Counted from the first letter of the stretch, positions 19,930-29,619 are shown. The stretch: DNA of 64,000 nt from UBA2638 sp046293135 (GCA_046293135.1 JBKBPR010000002.1:62001-126000); one strand, 5' to 3'. Notes: generated by a model from the letters alone, not told the origin. Program-made: numbers and translations.

Positions 19930-21303
19930 CTATAATGTTTGCAAATAATCAGACACGGTGCTCACAATGCGGTCGATATGGTTTTCATTGAGGATCAACG
20001 GCGGTGAAAACGCGACGCAACCACTCGCACCGGGGCGCAACGTCAAACCGTAATCCCACATATCATTGAACATTTTTGTGCCCAAATCTTCGCCGTTCTT
20101 GCCGGGATGCAGCTCGATCCCGCCGAGAATACCCCAATTGCGGATATCCTTCACATAGGGCTTATCGGCCAGAGAATGCAGCGCCGCTTCCCATTTCGGC
20201 ATCATATTGCGGGCATTTTCAAAGATTTTCTCTTCTTGGTATTCATCCATCGTTGCCAGCATTGCCGCCGCCGCCACAGGGTGACCGGAATAGGTATAGC
20301 CGTGATATAGCTCGATGGCTTCCTCAGGCCCGCTCATCATCCCGTCAAAGACCTTTTTCGAGGTAAACGTGGCCGCCATCGGCATCGCGCCATTGGTCAA
20401 GGCCTTGGCCGAGGTAATCATATCCGGCTCAATGCCCAGATATTCCGCCGCGCTGGCGCAGCCCAAACGCCCGAAGCCCGTCACGACCTCATCGAAAATC
20501 AACAATATGCCGTGCTTTTCGGTGATTGCCCGCAGCCGCTCCAGATAGCCCTTGGGCGGCGGCAAAACCCCCGTCGAACAGGACACAGGCTCAACAATCA
20601 CCGCCGCAACATTCGACGCATCGTGCATGGCGATCAGATTTTCAAGCTCATCAGCGAAATCCGCGCCATATTCAGGCTGGCCGCGTGAAATGCCGTTGCG
20701 CTCAAAATCATAAGTCGCGGGCAAGTGGTCGATATTCGGCAAAAGCTGGCCGAAGGCCTTGCGGTTATAAGGAATGCCGCCAACGGAAATACCGCCGAAG
20801 CCAACACCGTGATACGCCCGCTCGCGTCCAATCAACAAACGACGGGAAGACTCGCCCCGCGTGCGGTGATAGGCCAGCGCAATTTTGAGCGCCGTATCAA
20901 CCGCCTCAGACCCCGAATTGCTGAAGAAAACATTGGAGATATTTTTCGGCATCATGCTCACAGCGCGGGAAGCGGCGCGAAACACTGTCGGATGGCCGTA
21001 ACGGAAGGACGGCGCAAAATCGAGCGTGTTCATCTGTTCAATCACAGCCTGTTTGATCCGCTCAACACCGTGGCCGGCATTCACGCACCAAAGCCCGCCC
21101 GCCCCGTCAAGAATTTCACGCCCCGTATCATCGTAATAAAACATGCCCTTGGCCTTGACCAACATGCGCGGCGCTTTTTTCCAGTGGCGCTGCGGCGTGA
21201 ACGGCATCCAATATTCATCGAGGGAGTTGGGTTTCAGGGTAAAATCATACATTGTGTCGCTCTTGTTTTCTTCGCTCATCGCGGTTGTGTGTTGCCGTGC
21301 CAT
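19930..21303 (-). CDS. class III pyridoxal-phosphate aminotransferase (omega-amino acid:pyruvate type)
   Basis: The protein has 457 residues (449 if the ATG at 21279, MSEENKSD, is used). The fold-type I PLP signature is clear: GSEAVDTALKIA, the ring-stacking ERAYHG, IFDEVVTGFGRLG and the PLP lysine in SAKALTNGAMPMAA. The N-terminal YWMPFTPQRHWKKAPRMLVKAKG matches beta-alanine/omega-amino acid:pyruvate transaminases. It probably moves amino groups from beta-alanine or similar amines to pyruvate. It stands alone; no linked dehydrogenase clarifies the substrate. Confidence 0.88.
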   Translation of the reverse strand: MARQHTTAMSEENKSDTMYDFTLKPNSLDEYWMPFTPQRHWKKAPRMLVKAKGMFYYDDTGREILDGAGGLWCVNAGHGVERIKQAVIEQMNTLDFAPSFRYGHPTVFRAASRAVSMMPKNISNVFFSNSGSEAVDTALKIALAYHRTRGESSRRLLIGRERAYHGVGFGGISVGGIPYNRKAFGQLLPNIDHLPATYDFERNGISRGQPEYGADFADELENLIAMHDASNVAAVIVEPVSCSTGVLPPPKGYLERLRAITEKHGILLIFDEVVTGFGRLGCASAAEYLGIEPDMITSAKALTNGAMPMAATFTSKKVFDGMMSGPEEAIELYHGYTYSGHPVAAAAMLATMDEYQEEKIFENARNMMPKWEAALHSLADKPYVKDIRNWGILGGIELHPGKNGEDLGTKMFNDMWDYGLTLRPGASGCVAFSPPLILNENHIDRIVSTVSDYLQTL

Positions 21304-21411
21304 CTTCCGAACATTTCCCTGCTTGCTTCATTGTTTATTTGTTTATTTGATTCCATTTTTTGATGCAATCACACTACCAAATAAAAATCATTTGAGATAG
21401 TCTTGGCCATT

Positions 21412-22272
21412 ATGGATGATCGTGAAAATTCAGGACATGAGTCCGGCAAGCTCAATGGCTCCGGCATCAAAGGTGACGAAGGCTCTGGGGGCGCTCTCGA
21501 TAAGGGGACGCCTGATAAAATCGTGCAATTCCCGACACTCGCCGAACGTGACCGACAGCGCCGTGAAAAGGCCGCCGCCGAAGAGCAATGGCGCAAAAAT
21601 TATAAGGCGCGGGAAAAAGCTCTCAAAAAAGCCAATAATCCTCCCTTTTTAAATGTCGGCAATATTCCGCCCTTTGTGAAAGTTATGGCGCCGCTGCTTT
21701 TGGGCATTCACGTTGCGATCACACTTTTTTTGAACGAAACCGATATTTTCCATCTCTATAACTATCTTGGCTTTGTGCCGCAAAAATATTTTAGCGGTCA
21801 ATTCGGTTTTGGTAGCTTAATCGCGCCGCTGAGCTATACGTTTTTGCATGGCGGCTGGATGCATATGATTTTCAACCTGTTTATGCTGGTTGCGCTCGGT
21901 ACATTCTTTGCCCGCGATTTCGGCACAAAAATTACGGCTATGTTTTATGTGCTATGCGGGATTGGCGGGGCGCTGTTTTATCTGATGGTCAATCCGTTTG
22001 CGCAAAACCCGCTTATCGGCGCATCGGGCAGTATCAGCGGATTTTTCGGGGTATTCCTGATTATGATGTATAAGCGCGGCACGTTCTCCGGCTTTAAAAT
22101 CACCCATCGTTACGGCGTGATGCCGATTATTGTCTTCTGGCTCGGCCTGATGATTCTTATCGCTCTCGCAGGGGGCGGCCATTCATGGGAGGCGCATATC
22201 GGCGGGTTTTTAACAGGGATCGCGTTCCTGTGCTGGCTGCTACACGGACATTTGAAAATCTGGCGTCTGTGA
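21412..22272 (+). CDS. rhomboid-family intramembrane serine protease
   Basis: The protein has 286 residues from the ATG at 21412; a TTG nine bases upstream is the first possible start. A charged N-terminal extension of about 85 residues precedes six membrane segments. Rhomboid hallmarks are present: FLHGGWMHMIFNLFML (with the Asn/His of the oxyanion region), the catalytic GASGSISG and the catalytic histidine in WEAHIGGFLTG. It cleaves membrane-spanning substrates within the bilayer. The substrates are unknown. Confidence 0.9.
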   Translation: MDDRENSGHESGKLNGSGIKGDEGSGGALDKGTPDKIVQFPTLAERDRQRREKAAAEEQWRKNYKAREKALKKANNPPFLNVGNIPPFVKVMAPLLLGIHVAITLFLNETDIFHLYNYLGFVPQKYFSGQFGFGSLIAPLSYTFLHGGWMHMIFNLFMLVALGTFFARDFGTKITAMFYVLCGIGGALFYLMVNPFAQNPLIGASGSISGFFGVFLIMMYKRGTFSGFKITHRYGVMPIIVFWLGLMILIALAGGGHSWEAHIGGFLTGIAFLCWLLHGHLKIWRL

Positions 22273-22289
22273 TTATATTTTCCTTGTGC

Positions 22290-23192
22290 TTACATAGTAA
22301 GATCAGGCTGGGACTCCAGAGCCTCGATAGCCAATTCCGTCATTCTGCGACCCTCTGGGGCGTGACCGTCAAAAACGCCGATCAGTAGATGCGTATTTTC
22401 ATCGAGTGCTTTTAAATCCACACTGATGGCCGCGGCATTATCGGCTAGCCCCGCATTCATCGCGATGATGGCCAACACGGTTGCCATAGGCATAGATTCT
22501 TCGCTTTGTGATTGAACGTTTTGCGCTATCTGCGCCAACAATTCAGCATCAAACTTTAAATCATAATGAACATATTGATGCGTATCTGTAACGCCGTCTG
22601 TATAGGCTGCCAATTGGACCTCTACAAACTCATCAGGATTGATATCATGAGTGAATATCGTAGGCTCTTGAATCACCATCGGCGCAAATTGATGATCGCC
22701 CAAAGCGCGGGTCATTGCGAGAGAAGAATGACGATCCCCGTGCACACGCATAATCCGTGATCGGTTTATAAATAACTCTTCAGGCGTATGTAACGGATCA
22801 AGCCTTTCGGCCTCTTCCTGATCCGCTGTGATATGCAGACGGCTTAAAGAAACAGCCTCTAAATAACTCCCCGCCGCTTTTTTGGTAAAGAGCGTGGTGA
22901 GGCTATCCCCCAAATTTGCGGCAATGATTTTATTCCGTGATACAGCGACAAGGTTGGCCGTTGTGCCGCCATTCATCGAGGCTAATTCTGGCGCGTTGGT
23001 TGCTTCGGCCATCACCTTAAACAGCGCAGCCATCCTTTGTTCGGATATAGGATTTTTCAGTACAAACACGCAAAGATTGTCTTGCTGATCAGGCCTTGGG
23101 CCTTGGGCTTGAAATACATGTAGCGGTAATTCTCCCGCTTGCCCTAAAATAAAATCTTGTTCAGGTGTCATGTCGTTTTGTGACGGATTCAT
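22290..23192 (-). CDS. PP2C-like protein phosphatase with displaced DGH motif
   Basis: The protein has 300 residues (293 if the ATG at 23171 is used) with all main PP2C (PPM) motifs but in an unusual order. RPDQQDN with Asp38 resembles motif 1, followed by GGTTAN at 75-80, ANLGDS at 92-97, TRALGD at 161-166, YTDG at 197-200 and ADNAA at 250-254. The GVFDGHAPEG motif normally comes directly after motif 1. Here it is at 272-281, after the DN motif, near the C-terminus. The four metal-binding aspartates are thus present. No signal or membrane segment. The start overlaps the upstream EamA gene by 32 bases (11 with the inner start). Confidence 0.75.
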   Translation of the reverse strand: MNPSQNDMTPEQDFILGQAGELPLHVFQAQGPRPDQQDNLCVFVLKNPISEQRMAALFKVMAEATNAPELASMNGGTTANLVAVSRNKIIAANLGDSLTTLFTKKAAGSYLEAVSLSRLHITADQEEAERLDPLHTPEELFINRSRIMRVHGDRHSSLAMTRALGDHQFAPMVIQEPTIFTHDINPDEFVEVQLAAYTDGVTDTHQYVHYDLKFDAELLAQIAQNVQSQSEESMPMATVLAIIAMNAGLADNAAAISVDLKALDENTHLLIGVFDGHAPEGRRMTELAIEALESQPDLTM

Positions 23193-24078
23193 AATGCTCT
23201 GGCTCTATAATTTTTTGTTTCAGTTTCTGCGATTTGCGCAGGAGGATAATACCAACGCCCAGCGTTGTCAAAGCCCCTCCGAAAATCATGCTCACTGTAA
23301 TCACATCGCCCAGCAAAATCACCGCAAAAATAACGCCCAAAACAGGGATCAAAAGCGTTAAATTCGGCAAGACCGACATGGCGTTACGCGCCAGAAGACG
23401 TTGCCAGATCATATTGGAAAAGCTCACCACACATACCTGAAACAGCAGCGCGAACCAGAGATTAAAATGGTTCACCCCACCCCAATCAATCTCCATCGGG
23501 CTTTCAAACGCAAATGCCATGAATAGCAATGCGGGCAATGCAAGAATATGCGTGTAAACAATGTAATTGCACCCGCCCATCGCCGGCAGGCTTTTCATCC
23601 GCGCATAGCCCAAAGTGAGTGCGATCACGCTAAAGACAATCCCGATAAACGCATCAAGCGGGGGCGGCTCTTCGGGCATCCCGACCAGTACGATAATTCC
23701 GGCGATACCGATCACAATCCCGACCGCCGTACGCCAGCCGAAGCGCTCATTGAACAGCAGCCAGCCCCAAAACAGCGAGAAAATCACCTGCATTTGTAAC
23801 AAAATCGCCGCCATCGAGGCCTCAAGCTTGGAAATGCTCCACACCAATGACGCCCAGTGTAAAACGCTGATCAGCAAAGTGATTTGAAATAAAACCCAGA
23901 ATTGTTCACGGCTCACAAGACGTATAAAGGGCAAAAACAGGATACTGGCGAATAAAAGCCTGAGCGTTAGGCCTGTAAAAGGCTCAAGCTCGTTGGTGAT
24001 GACCTTGATCACAACGGTATTGAGCGCCCAAAGGACGATCACCAATAACCCCAGCCATAAATCGCGCCGTGTTAACAT
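23161..24078 (-). CDS. EamA/DMT family transporter
   Basis: The protein has 305 residues with ten predicted membrane helices, arranged as two EamA repeats. Typical elements include a start with LGLLVIVLWALNTVVIKVI, ISKLEASMAAILLQMQVIFSLFWGWLLFNERFGWR at the end of repeat 1, and LTLLIPVLGVIFAVILLGDVIT in repeat 2. This family exports amino acids and other metabolites; the substrate is unknown. It overlaps the following EamA paralogue by one base, so both are one transcript, and overlaps the PP2C-like gene downstream. Confidence 0.9.
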   Translation of the reverse strand: MLTRRDLWLGLLVIVLWALNTVVIKVITNELEPFTGLTLRLLFASILFLPFIRLVSREQFWVLFQITLLISVLHWASLVWSISKLEASMAAILLQMQVIFSLFWGWLLFNERFGWRTAVGIVIGIAGIIVLVGMPEEPPPLDAFIGIVFSVIALTLGYARMKSLPAMGGCNYIVYTHILALPALLFMAFAFESPMEIDWGGVNHFNLWFALLFQVCVVSFSNMIWQRLLARNAMSVLPNLTLLIPVLGVIFAVILLGDVITVSMIFGGALTTLGVGIILLRKSQKLKQKIIEPEHYESVTKRHDT

Positions 24079-24995
24079 CAGGGTTTTTCCTGCTCCGTTT
24101 CCAAATTTTGCGCCTTGCGGGCTTTCCGTAGCGTCACGACGGCAACGCCGAGCAACGTAATCAAACCGCCCTTGATCGTCATAAGATCAAAGGTTTCATG
24201 CAGAATAATAATGCTGCACATCACCGAAAAGACAGGCTGGAGCAACATAAAAATTGTGACCTTATAGGCATGATTGCGCACCATCAACCCTTTCCACCAA
24301 TACAGGCACAACGTCATCAAAACCGTTTGATAGAACAAAACAAAGCCCAAAGTTGTCCAATTCGCCTGCTGAAGCTCCTGAAGATGGTTGCTCTCGAATA
24401 AGGCGCTGAAAAGCACGATAAACGGTAGCGCGATAAGATGGCTGTAAAACGTCATCGACCAGAAATCAACGCCGTCAATATAGCGCATTCTGAGCGATCC
24501 TACCGCCCAGAAAAACGAGGATGCCAGCAATGTCAGCGCCCCGAAATAGGAGAAATTTTCAACGGGCGCGCCGGGTTTGTAAATAATCATGAGAACACCC
24601 AAAAACGCCAAGAAAAGCCCGAAAGCTGTCTTGATACCGAATTTTTCGCGATAAAAAATCCAGCCCAAAAGAATGGCAAACGGCACTTCGGTTTGCAAAA
24701 TCAAACCGCCTACACCGGCCTCAATGTAACGCAAGCCGATAAAAATCGTACCCAAATGCAAAACAAGATACGGAAATGCATAAAGCGCGATAGCCTTTAT
24801 TTTCGGAGGCGCCAGGCGTTGAAAGAAAAAAGCCGCCGCGCCAAGAACAATCGCATAGCGAATACCGAGCAACAGCAAAGGCGGAATTTCAAGCGCACCG
24901 ATACGAATAATAACGACATGCAGCCCCCACAGCGCGACAACAAACACTGCGAGCGCTATATCACGCACTGACATATTTTCAGGTCTATGAGACAT
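24078..24995 (-). CDS. EamA/DMT family transporter (paralogue of its neighbour)
   Basis: The protein has 305 residues and ten membrane helices in two EamA repeats. Its layout is the same as the gene downstream (start RDIALAVFVVALWGLHVVII, inner LILQTEVPFAILLGWIFYREKFGIK, and VTIFMLLQPVFSVMCSIIIL). The equal length and one-base overlap suggest an old tandem duplication. A role in metabolite export, possibly of amino acid derivatives, is inferred from the family only. A palindrome lies 65 bases upstream. Confidence 0.9.
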   Translation of the reverse strand: MSHRPENMSVRDIALAVFVVALWGLHVVIIRIGALEIPPLLLLGIRYAIVLGAAAFFFQRLAPPKIKAIALYAFPYLVLHLGTIFIGLRYIEAGVGGLILQTEVPFAILLGWIFYREKFGIKTAFGLFLAFLGVLMIIYKPGAPVENFSYFGALTLLASSFFWAVGSLRMRYIDGVDFWSMTFYSHLIALPFIVLFSALFESNHLQELQQANWTTLGFVLFYQTVLMTLCLYWWKGLMVRNHAYKVTIFMLLQPVFSVMCSIIILHETFDLMTIKGGLITLLGVAVVTLRKARKAQNLETEQEKP

Positions 24996-25059
24996 TATTA
25001 CCGCTTATTTTGAAGTATTTAAGCCTGAATTATCATTAAAAATAATCAGACTAATTTTT

Positions 25060-25074
25060 CTGACACTTTGTCAG
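25060..25074. promoter_or_regulatory. palindrome upstream of the EamA pair, candidate operator
   Basis: CTGACA-CTT-TGTCAG is a perfect 6-base inverted repeat with a 3-base centre, flanked by T-rich sequence on the left and A-rich on the right. It lies about 65 bases before the EamA start and downstream of the convergent EVE gene end. It has no T run after it in either direction, so it looks more like a protein-binding site than a terminator. Speculative. Confidence 0.35.
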
Positions 25075-25155
25075 TAAGAAAAAGTAAATGCAATCTGTTT
25101 CTTGCGTTCTATTTTGCACCTGTTTTTGCGTAAGCCCAAAAGCAGACTTTCAAGA

Positions 25156-25563
25156 TTACAGCCCGCCCATTTTGCAAATAAACTCCCATTCTTCAGGCCT
25201 AACGGGTGACACGGAAAGCCTTGATTGCTTCAACAATGCCATGGCCTCAAGCTCGGGAGTGGCTTTAATCGTTTTCAGGGATACGGGCTTGGGCAAGGGT
25301 TTGAGAGCCTTAAAATCAACCATCCCGAACCGCCCCGTTTCATCGGTATGGTCGGGGTAGTATTCCTTCACAACCTCAACAATCCCGACAATTTCCAGCC
25401 CCTCATTGGAGTGATAGAAAAACGCCTGATCACCGATTTTCATGGCCTTCATATTGTTCGAGGCCTGATAATTGCGCACACCGTCCCAGTGCTCAACGCC
25501 CTTTTTCACCTGCTGTTCCCAGCTCCATTTGAACGGTTCGGATTTCACAAGCCAATATTGCAT
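25156..25563 (-). CDS. EVE domain-containing protein
   Basis: The protein has 135 residues from the ATG at 25563; the frame is open upstream but that part overlaps gpsA and has no family similarity. The start MQYWLVKSEPFKWSWEQQ and WDGVRNYQASNNMKAMKIGD and FYHSN are the EVE (PUA-like) signature. The domain binds modified bases or nucleic acid in some systems, but stand-alone members next to gpsA-tsaD are common housekeeping neighbours of unknown role. It is downstream of gpsA on the same strand with a 61-base gap. Confidence 0.9.
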   Translation of the reverse strand: MQYWLVKSEPFKWSWEQQVKKGVEHWDGVRNYQASNNMKAMKIGDQAFFYHSNEGLEIVGIVEVVKEYYPDHTDETGRFGMVDFKALKPLPKPVSLKTIKATPELEAMALLKQSRLSVSPVRPEEWEFICKMGGL

Positions 25564-25624
25564 CACACCAATCCTTTTTTTATTTCTTTGTATTTCTTCG
25601 TCTTTTATCGGACGCTTAAGCCGA

Positions 25625-26635
25625 TCAATGCCCCGAGATTTCATAGCCAAACGGGCGGTTGAGCATTTCCTCAATCGCCGCATCCACGCCGTATCCCTCA
25701 TCGAGCAAATGCGACACCGCTTCGGTAATCGGCATATCCACGGCATGTTTTTTCGCCAGTGAGAGCGTCGATTTAACGGTATGAACGCCCTCTGTCACGG
25801 CATTGCGCGCACCCAGAATGTCACGGAGACTCTTGCCCTCGCCCAAAGCCGCCCCGAGCGAAAAGTTGCGCGATTGCATAGAGGAACAGGTCAGCGTCAA
25901 ATCGCCGATTCCGCACATCCCCATCAAGGTTTCGCGCTTTGCGCCCATGGCCACGCCCAGCCGCGCAATCTCGGCAATCCCGCGCGTTAGCAACGCAGCG
26001 CGGGCGCTCTCGCCCAATTGACGGCCATGCACAACGCCGCAAGCAATCGCGATAACATTCTTGATCGCGCCGCCGAGCTGCGTGCCGATCACATCGGTTG
26101 TCACATAGGGGCGGAAGCCCGGAACGCCCAGAACATCTTGCAATTCCTGGGCGACATCCTTGTCCTTGGCGGCAATCGTGACCGCAGCGGGCAAGCCTTT
26201 CGCCACTTCCGAGGCAAAGGTCGGCCCCGTCAAAACCGCAATCGTTGCCTCCGGCACGCTTTGTTCGACAATCTGTGACATCAGCAAGCCGCTTTCCAGC
26301 TCAATCCCCTTGGCGCAGATCACCAACGGCTTGCCGCTGGAAAGCTGTGGTTTCATCGCCTCAACCGTTGTACGGACATATTGCGCGGGGGTGACGAGCA
26401 GCAAGATATCGCATTCCGCAACCTCTTCTAAATCACCAGTCGCCTTAAGGTTTTTCGATAGCGGAATGTCCGCCAGAAACATCGTGTTTTCATGGCGCGT
26501 ATTGATGCTCTCGACGACATCCGCTTCCCGCGCCCATAACAAAGTATTGCGATTATGCGCGGCCATAACCTGCGCAAGGGCTGTCCCCCATGCGCCGCCG
26601 CCGATAATACCGATTTTCTGTCCGCTATATTTCAA
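25625..26635 (-). CDS. gpsA: glycerol-3-phosphate dehydrogenase [NAD(P)+]
   Basis: The protein has 336 residues. It has the N-terminal Rossmann motif IGIIGGGAWGTALAQVMA, CAKGIELESG, VLTGPTFASEVAKGLP, the catalytic lysine region GGAIKNVIAIACG and GIGDLTLTC. It reduces dihydroxyacetone phosphate to sn-glycerol 3-phosphate for phospholipid synthesis in the cytoplasm. The order tsaD-gpsA-EVE is conserved in alphaproteobacteria. It is separated from tsaD by 48 bases. Confidence 0.97.
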   Translation of the reverse strand: MKYSGQKIGIIGGGAWGTALAQVMAAHNRNTLLWAREADVVESINTRHENTMFLADIPLSKNLKATGDLEEVAECDILLLVTPAQYVRTTVEAMKPQLSSGKPLVICAKGIELESGLLMSQIVEQSVPEATIAVLTGPTFASEVAKGLPAAVTIAAKDKDVAQELQDVLGVPGFRPYVTTDVIGTQLGGAIKNVIAIACGVVHGRQLGESARAALLTRGIAEIARLGVAMGAKRETLMGMCGIGDLTLTCSSMQSRNFSLGAALGEGKSLRDILGARNAVTEGVHTVKSTLSLAKKHAVDMPITEAVSHLLDEGYGVDAAIEEMLNRPFGYEISGH

Positions 26636-26683
26636 TAGAACCCCATTTCTGCTATTTCAAATCTTGGTCTTGTTTGTGGCATT

Positions 26684-27787
26684 TTATGCCTTAACCCCCG
26701 CACCATGCCGCGCCGGAGCGTCAGGGTCAAGAGGCCAGCGCGGACGCGCCGGAAAATCTAGCGGATCGGTCAGCCCCAAGCGCAAGCGCTCAACCCCCGC
26801 CCAAGCGATCATCGCCGCATTATCGGAGCATAGCGCCAAGGGCGGCGCGAAAAACGCTACACCTTCACGGCTCATCAGCGTATCGAGCGCCTCACGGATG
26901 GCGCTATTGGCGGCGACACCGCCTGAAATAACAAGTTGCGGGGGAATATCGGGATAAAGCGCTTTAAATTCTGTAATCGCGCGCCCGACCCGATCCGCCA
27001 TCACAACCGCCATCGTTTTTTGGAAGGCATAGGCCAGATCGGCAATGTCCTCGCGCTGTAAATCGCCCTGCGGTAAGGCTTCGACATACAGGCGTATAGC
27101 GGTTTTCAGGCCTGAGAATGAAAAATCGCAGCCCTTACGGCCTTTCATCGGTGCGGGCAGGGGAAAACGTGCCAAAGCCTTTTCAGGGTCGACGCATTCC
27201 GCCGCAATTTTCTGGACTTGCGGGCCGCCGGGATAGGGCAAGCCCATAATCTTTGCCGATTTATCAAAGCACTCCCCCGCCGCATCATCAAGCGTTGTGC
27301 CGAGCCGTTTATACTCTCCGACCCCTTCGGCGATCAGAATTTGCGTATGGCCGCCCGATATCAAAAGCAGCAAATAAGGAAAGGCAATGCCATCGGTCAA
27401 ACGCGGCGTCAGGGCATGGCCTTCAAGGTGATTGACCCCCATAAACGGCAAGTCATGCGCGGCCGCAATCGCCTTTCCGGCAATCATTCCGACCATTACC
27501 CCGCCGATCAAGCCGGGGCCGGCCGTTGCTGCCACGCCGCTCAATTGCGCGAAACCCAAGCCTGCCTGCTCCATCGCGCCCCTGATTAGCCGATCAAGAT
27601 GGTCAAGATGCGCCCGCGCCGCAATCTCAGGCACAACGCCGCCGAATATGCGGTGATCCTCCAGCTGGCTGAGCACCAAATTCGACAAAATCTCGCCATC
27701 ACCGCGCACAACTGCGGCGGCTGTTTCATCACAGCTTGTTTCTATGCCCAAAATGTGGATAGTGTCTGTTGCTAGGTTGTGGCTCAT
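26684..27787 (-). CDS. tsaD: tRNA N6-adenosine threonylcarbamoyltransferase TsaD
   Basis: The protein has 367 residues from the ATG at 27787; a GTG at 27811 and an ATG at 27796 are also in frame. Diagnostic parts are [16 protein letters not shown], the metal-binding [36 protein letters not shown] and [13 protein letters not shown]. With TsaB, TsaC and TsaE it makes t6A37 in ANN-decoding tRNAs; it binds Fe/Zn and ATP. It is divergent from hemC, with the start regions almost touching. Confidence 0.96.
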   Translation of the reverse strand: MSHNLATDTIHILGIETSCDETAAAVVRGDGEILSNLVLSQLEDHRIFGGVVPEIAARAHLDHLDRLIRGAMEQAGLGFAQLSGVAATAGPGLIGGVMVGMIAGKAIAAAHDLPFMGVNHLEGHALTPRLTDGIAFPYLLLLISGGHTQILIAEGVGEYKRLGTTLDDAAGECFDKSAKIMGLPYPGGPQVQKIAAECVDPEKALARFPLPAPMKGRKGCDFSFSGLKTAIRLYVEALPQGDLQREDIADLAYAFQKTMAVVMADRVGRAITEFKALYPDIPPQLVISGGVAANSAIREALDTLMSREGVAFFAPPLALCSDNAAMIAWAGVERLRLGLTDPLDFPARPRWPLDPDAPARHGAGVKA

Positions 27788-27824
27788 CAACCGCATGGAA
27801 ACAGAAAACACGCCAGAGTGTCAA

Positions 27825-28799
27825 ATGCAAAGACCGGATAAACCGATCAGATTGGGAACACGCGGCTCACCGCTCGCCTTAAAGCAGGCCGATATGGTCA
27901 TGCAGGCGATACAATCGGCCGCGCCAGATCAAGCGATAGAAATCGTTATCATCAAAACCTCCGGCGATTGGCGGCCTGAACAGGGTGAAACCAGACTTTC
28001 TGCGGCGCAGGGCGGCAAGGGCTTGTTCGCCAAGGAACTTGAAGCCGCCTTGTTCAGGGAAGAGATTGATATCGCCGTTCATTCGATGAAGGATATGGAC
28101 AGCAACCTCCCCGAAGGCCTGTCTATTCCGTGGATGCTGCCCCGCGCTGATGCCCGCGATGCGCTGATATGTGCAAATAATAACAATGCTTTGGCCGATA
28201 ATGGCCAAACTAAAAATAACGCGCCGGATTTATTTTTACCCGAATTGCCGCATGGTTGCACCATCGGGACGGCCAGTGTGCGGCGCGCCGCGTTTTTGAA
28301 ATCACGCCGCCCCGATATCCAAATCACGCCTTTGCGCGGCAATGTGCAAACACGGCTTGATAAGATTGCCGCCAAGCAAGTCGAGGCCAGTTTTTTGGCT
28401 ATGGCGGGGTTGGAGCGTTTGGAGCTAACACATCATGTAACGCGCATTTTAGAGCCGGATGATATGTTGCCCGCCGCCGGACAAGGGTCGGTCGGAATAG
28501 AAATTCTGAACAAAAACCATGAAGCGCTAGCCTTTATTGGCCAAATATCATGTTCAAAAACAATGCTTTGCGTCAGTGCCGAACGTGAAGCCTTGCGCGT
28601 TCTGGACGGCAGTTGTCATACGCCGATCGGGGCTTATGCTACGCTGCAATCAGATCAAATGCATCTACGCGTACAGCTCTGTACGCCCGAGAGCTTCGAG
28701 ACGTACAGCTTTGAGGAGACGCGCAAAATTACGGACATAAAGGGCGCGGTGCAGTTCGGCGCGGATGCGGCAAACCACATAAAATCGCTGCAAAGTTGA
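27825..28799 (+). CDS. hemC: porphobilinogen deaminase (hydroxymethylbilane synthase)
   Basis: The protein has 324 residues from the ATG at 27825, chosen because MQRPDKPIRLGTRGSPLALKQ matches the family's usual N-terminus. Other in-frame starts at 27744 and 27795 would run into tsaD. It has the substrate-binding SMKDMDSNLPEGL and the dipyrromethane cofactor cysteine in LDGSCHTPIGAYA. It links four porphobilinogens into hydroxymethylbilane. It heads the hemC-hemD-mitofilin-hemY run and is probably co-transcribed with it (73 bases to hemD). Confidence 0.95.
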   Translation: MQRPDKPIRLGTRGSPLALKQADMVMQAIQSAAPDQAIEIVIIKTSGDWRPEQGETRLSAAQGGKGLFAKELEAALFREEIDIAVHSMKDMDSNLPEGLSIPWMLPRADARDALICANNNNALADNGQTKNNAPDLFLPELPHGCTIGTASVRRAAFLKSRRPDIQITPLRGNVQTRLDKIAAKQVEASFLAMAGLERLELTHHVTRILEPDDMLPAAGQGSVGIEILNKNHEALAFIGQISCSKTMLCVSAEREALRVLDGSCHTPIGAYATLQSDQMHLRVQLCTPESFETYSFEETRKITDIKGAVQFGADAANHIKSLQS

Positions 28800-28872
28800 T
28801 AGATAACTAAAATTCATAGATAACAAAGTTCATAGATAAAATGAGCCATACACAAACGCCCATAGAATAGAC

Positions 28873-29619
28873 ATGACGCATCGGCCTTATATCCTCCTGA
28901 CGCGGCCAGAACCGCAACTATTCGAAGACCGCGCCTATTTTGAAGCGCAGGGCATCTCGTCGCTGACATTGCCGCTATTGCGCTATGAAACGCTGCCGTT
29001 TTCGCTGCCAGAAGATATTCAAGAATATACTTTGATTGCCACGAGCATGCAGCCCATCCGCATATTGGCTGAGGCGCTGCCCCCTCCGATCAAATCCCGC
29101 ATTACGCTTTATATTGTCGGTGAAAAATCGAAAGAACTGGCTCTGTCACTGGGGTTTCAGGCCGTTATCGCCGCGGCGGGAACGGGGCAATCGCTCGCTG
29201 AGCGTATTATTCAAGACTTAAGCAATAACAAAACAGCTCATAAATATCTGTATCTGCGCGGAGAGGATATTTCCTTTGATCTCGCTACGGCGCTGCGAAG
29301 CCATAGTTTGAGCTGTATAGAAACCAGCGTCTACAAGGCGCATAAGACCAGCAGCATCCCCGAGGATATTCGAGCGCATTTTCAAAACGGAACTATCGGC
29401 GCGATAACGCTTTATTCCGTCCGCAGCGCCGAAACACTCGCCGCGCTTGTACGTGTGCATAACCTTGAGAACACCTTGAAATCCATTCATCTATTGTCTC
29501 TAAGCACAAATGTGTTAGAGTGTGTACGTATGTTTCCATGGGCTGGGACGTACATCCCCGCTCACCCTGACAGCGCTGCGCTTAAAACGTACGCTGTTGA
29601 GCTACTCAATGCGCGATAA
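28873..29619 (+). CDS. hemD: uroporphyrinogen-III synthase
   Basis: The protein has 248 residues and two alternating alpha/beta domains. HemD sequences are weakly conserved, but YILLTRPEPQLFEDRAYFEAQGIS, IVGEKSKELALSLGFQAV, the hinge and ALYSVRSAETLAA-like TLYSVRSAETLAALV are recognisable. It cyclises hydroxymethylbilane with inversion of ring D. Its position after hemC is the strongest support. The stop lies 43 bases before the next gene's start. Confidence 0.88.
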   Translation: MTHRPYILLTRPEPQLFEDRAYFEAQGISSLTLPLLRYETLPFSLPEDIQEYTLIATSMQPIRILAEALPPPIKSRITLYIVGEKSKELALSLGFQAVIAAAGTGQSLAERIIQDLSNNKTAHKYLYLRGEDISFDLATALRSHSLSCIETSVYKAHKTSSIPEDIRAHFQNGTIGAITLYSVRSAETLAALVRVHNLENTLKSIHLLSLSTNVLECVRMFPWAGTYIPAHPDSAALKTYAVELLNAR

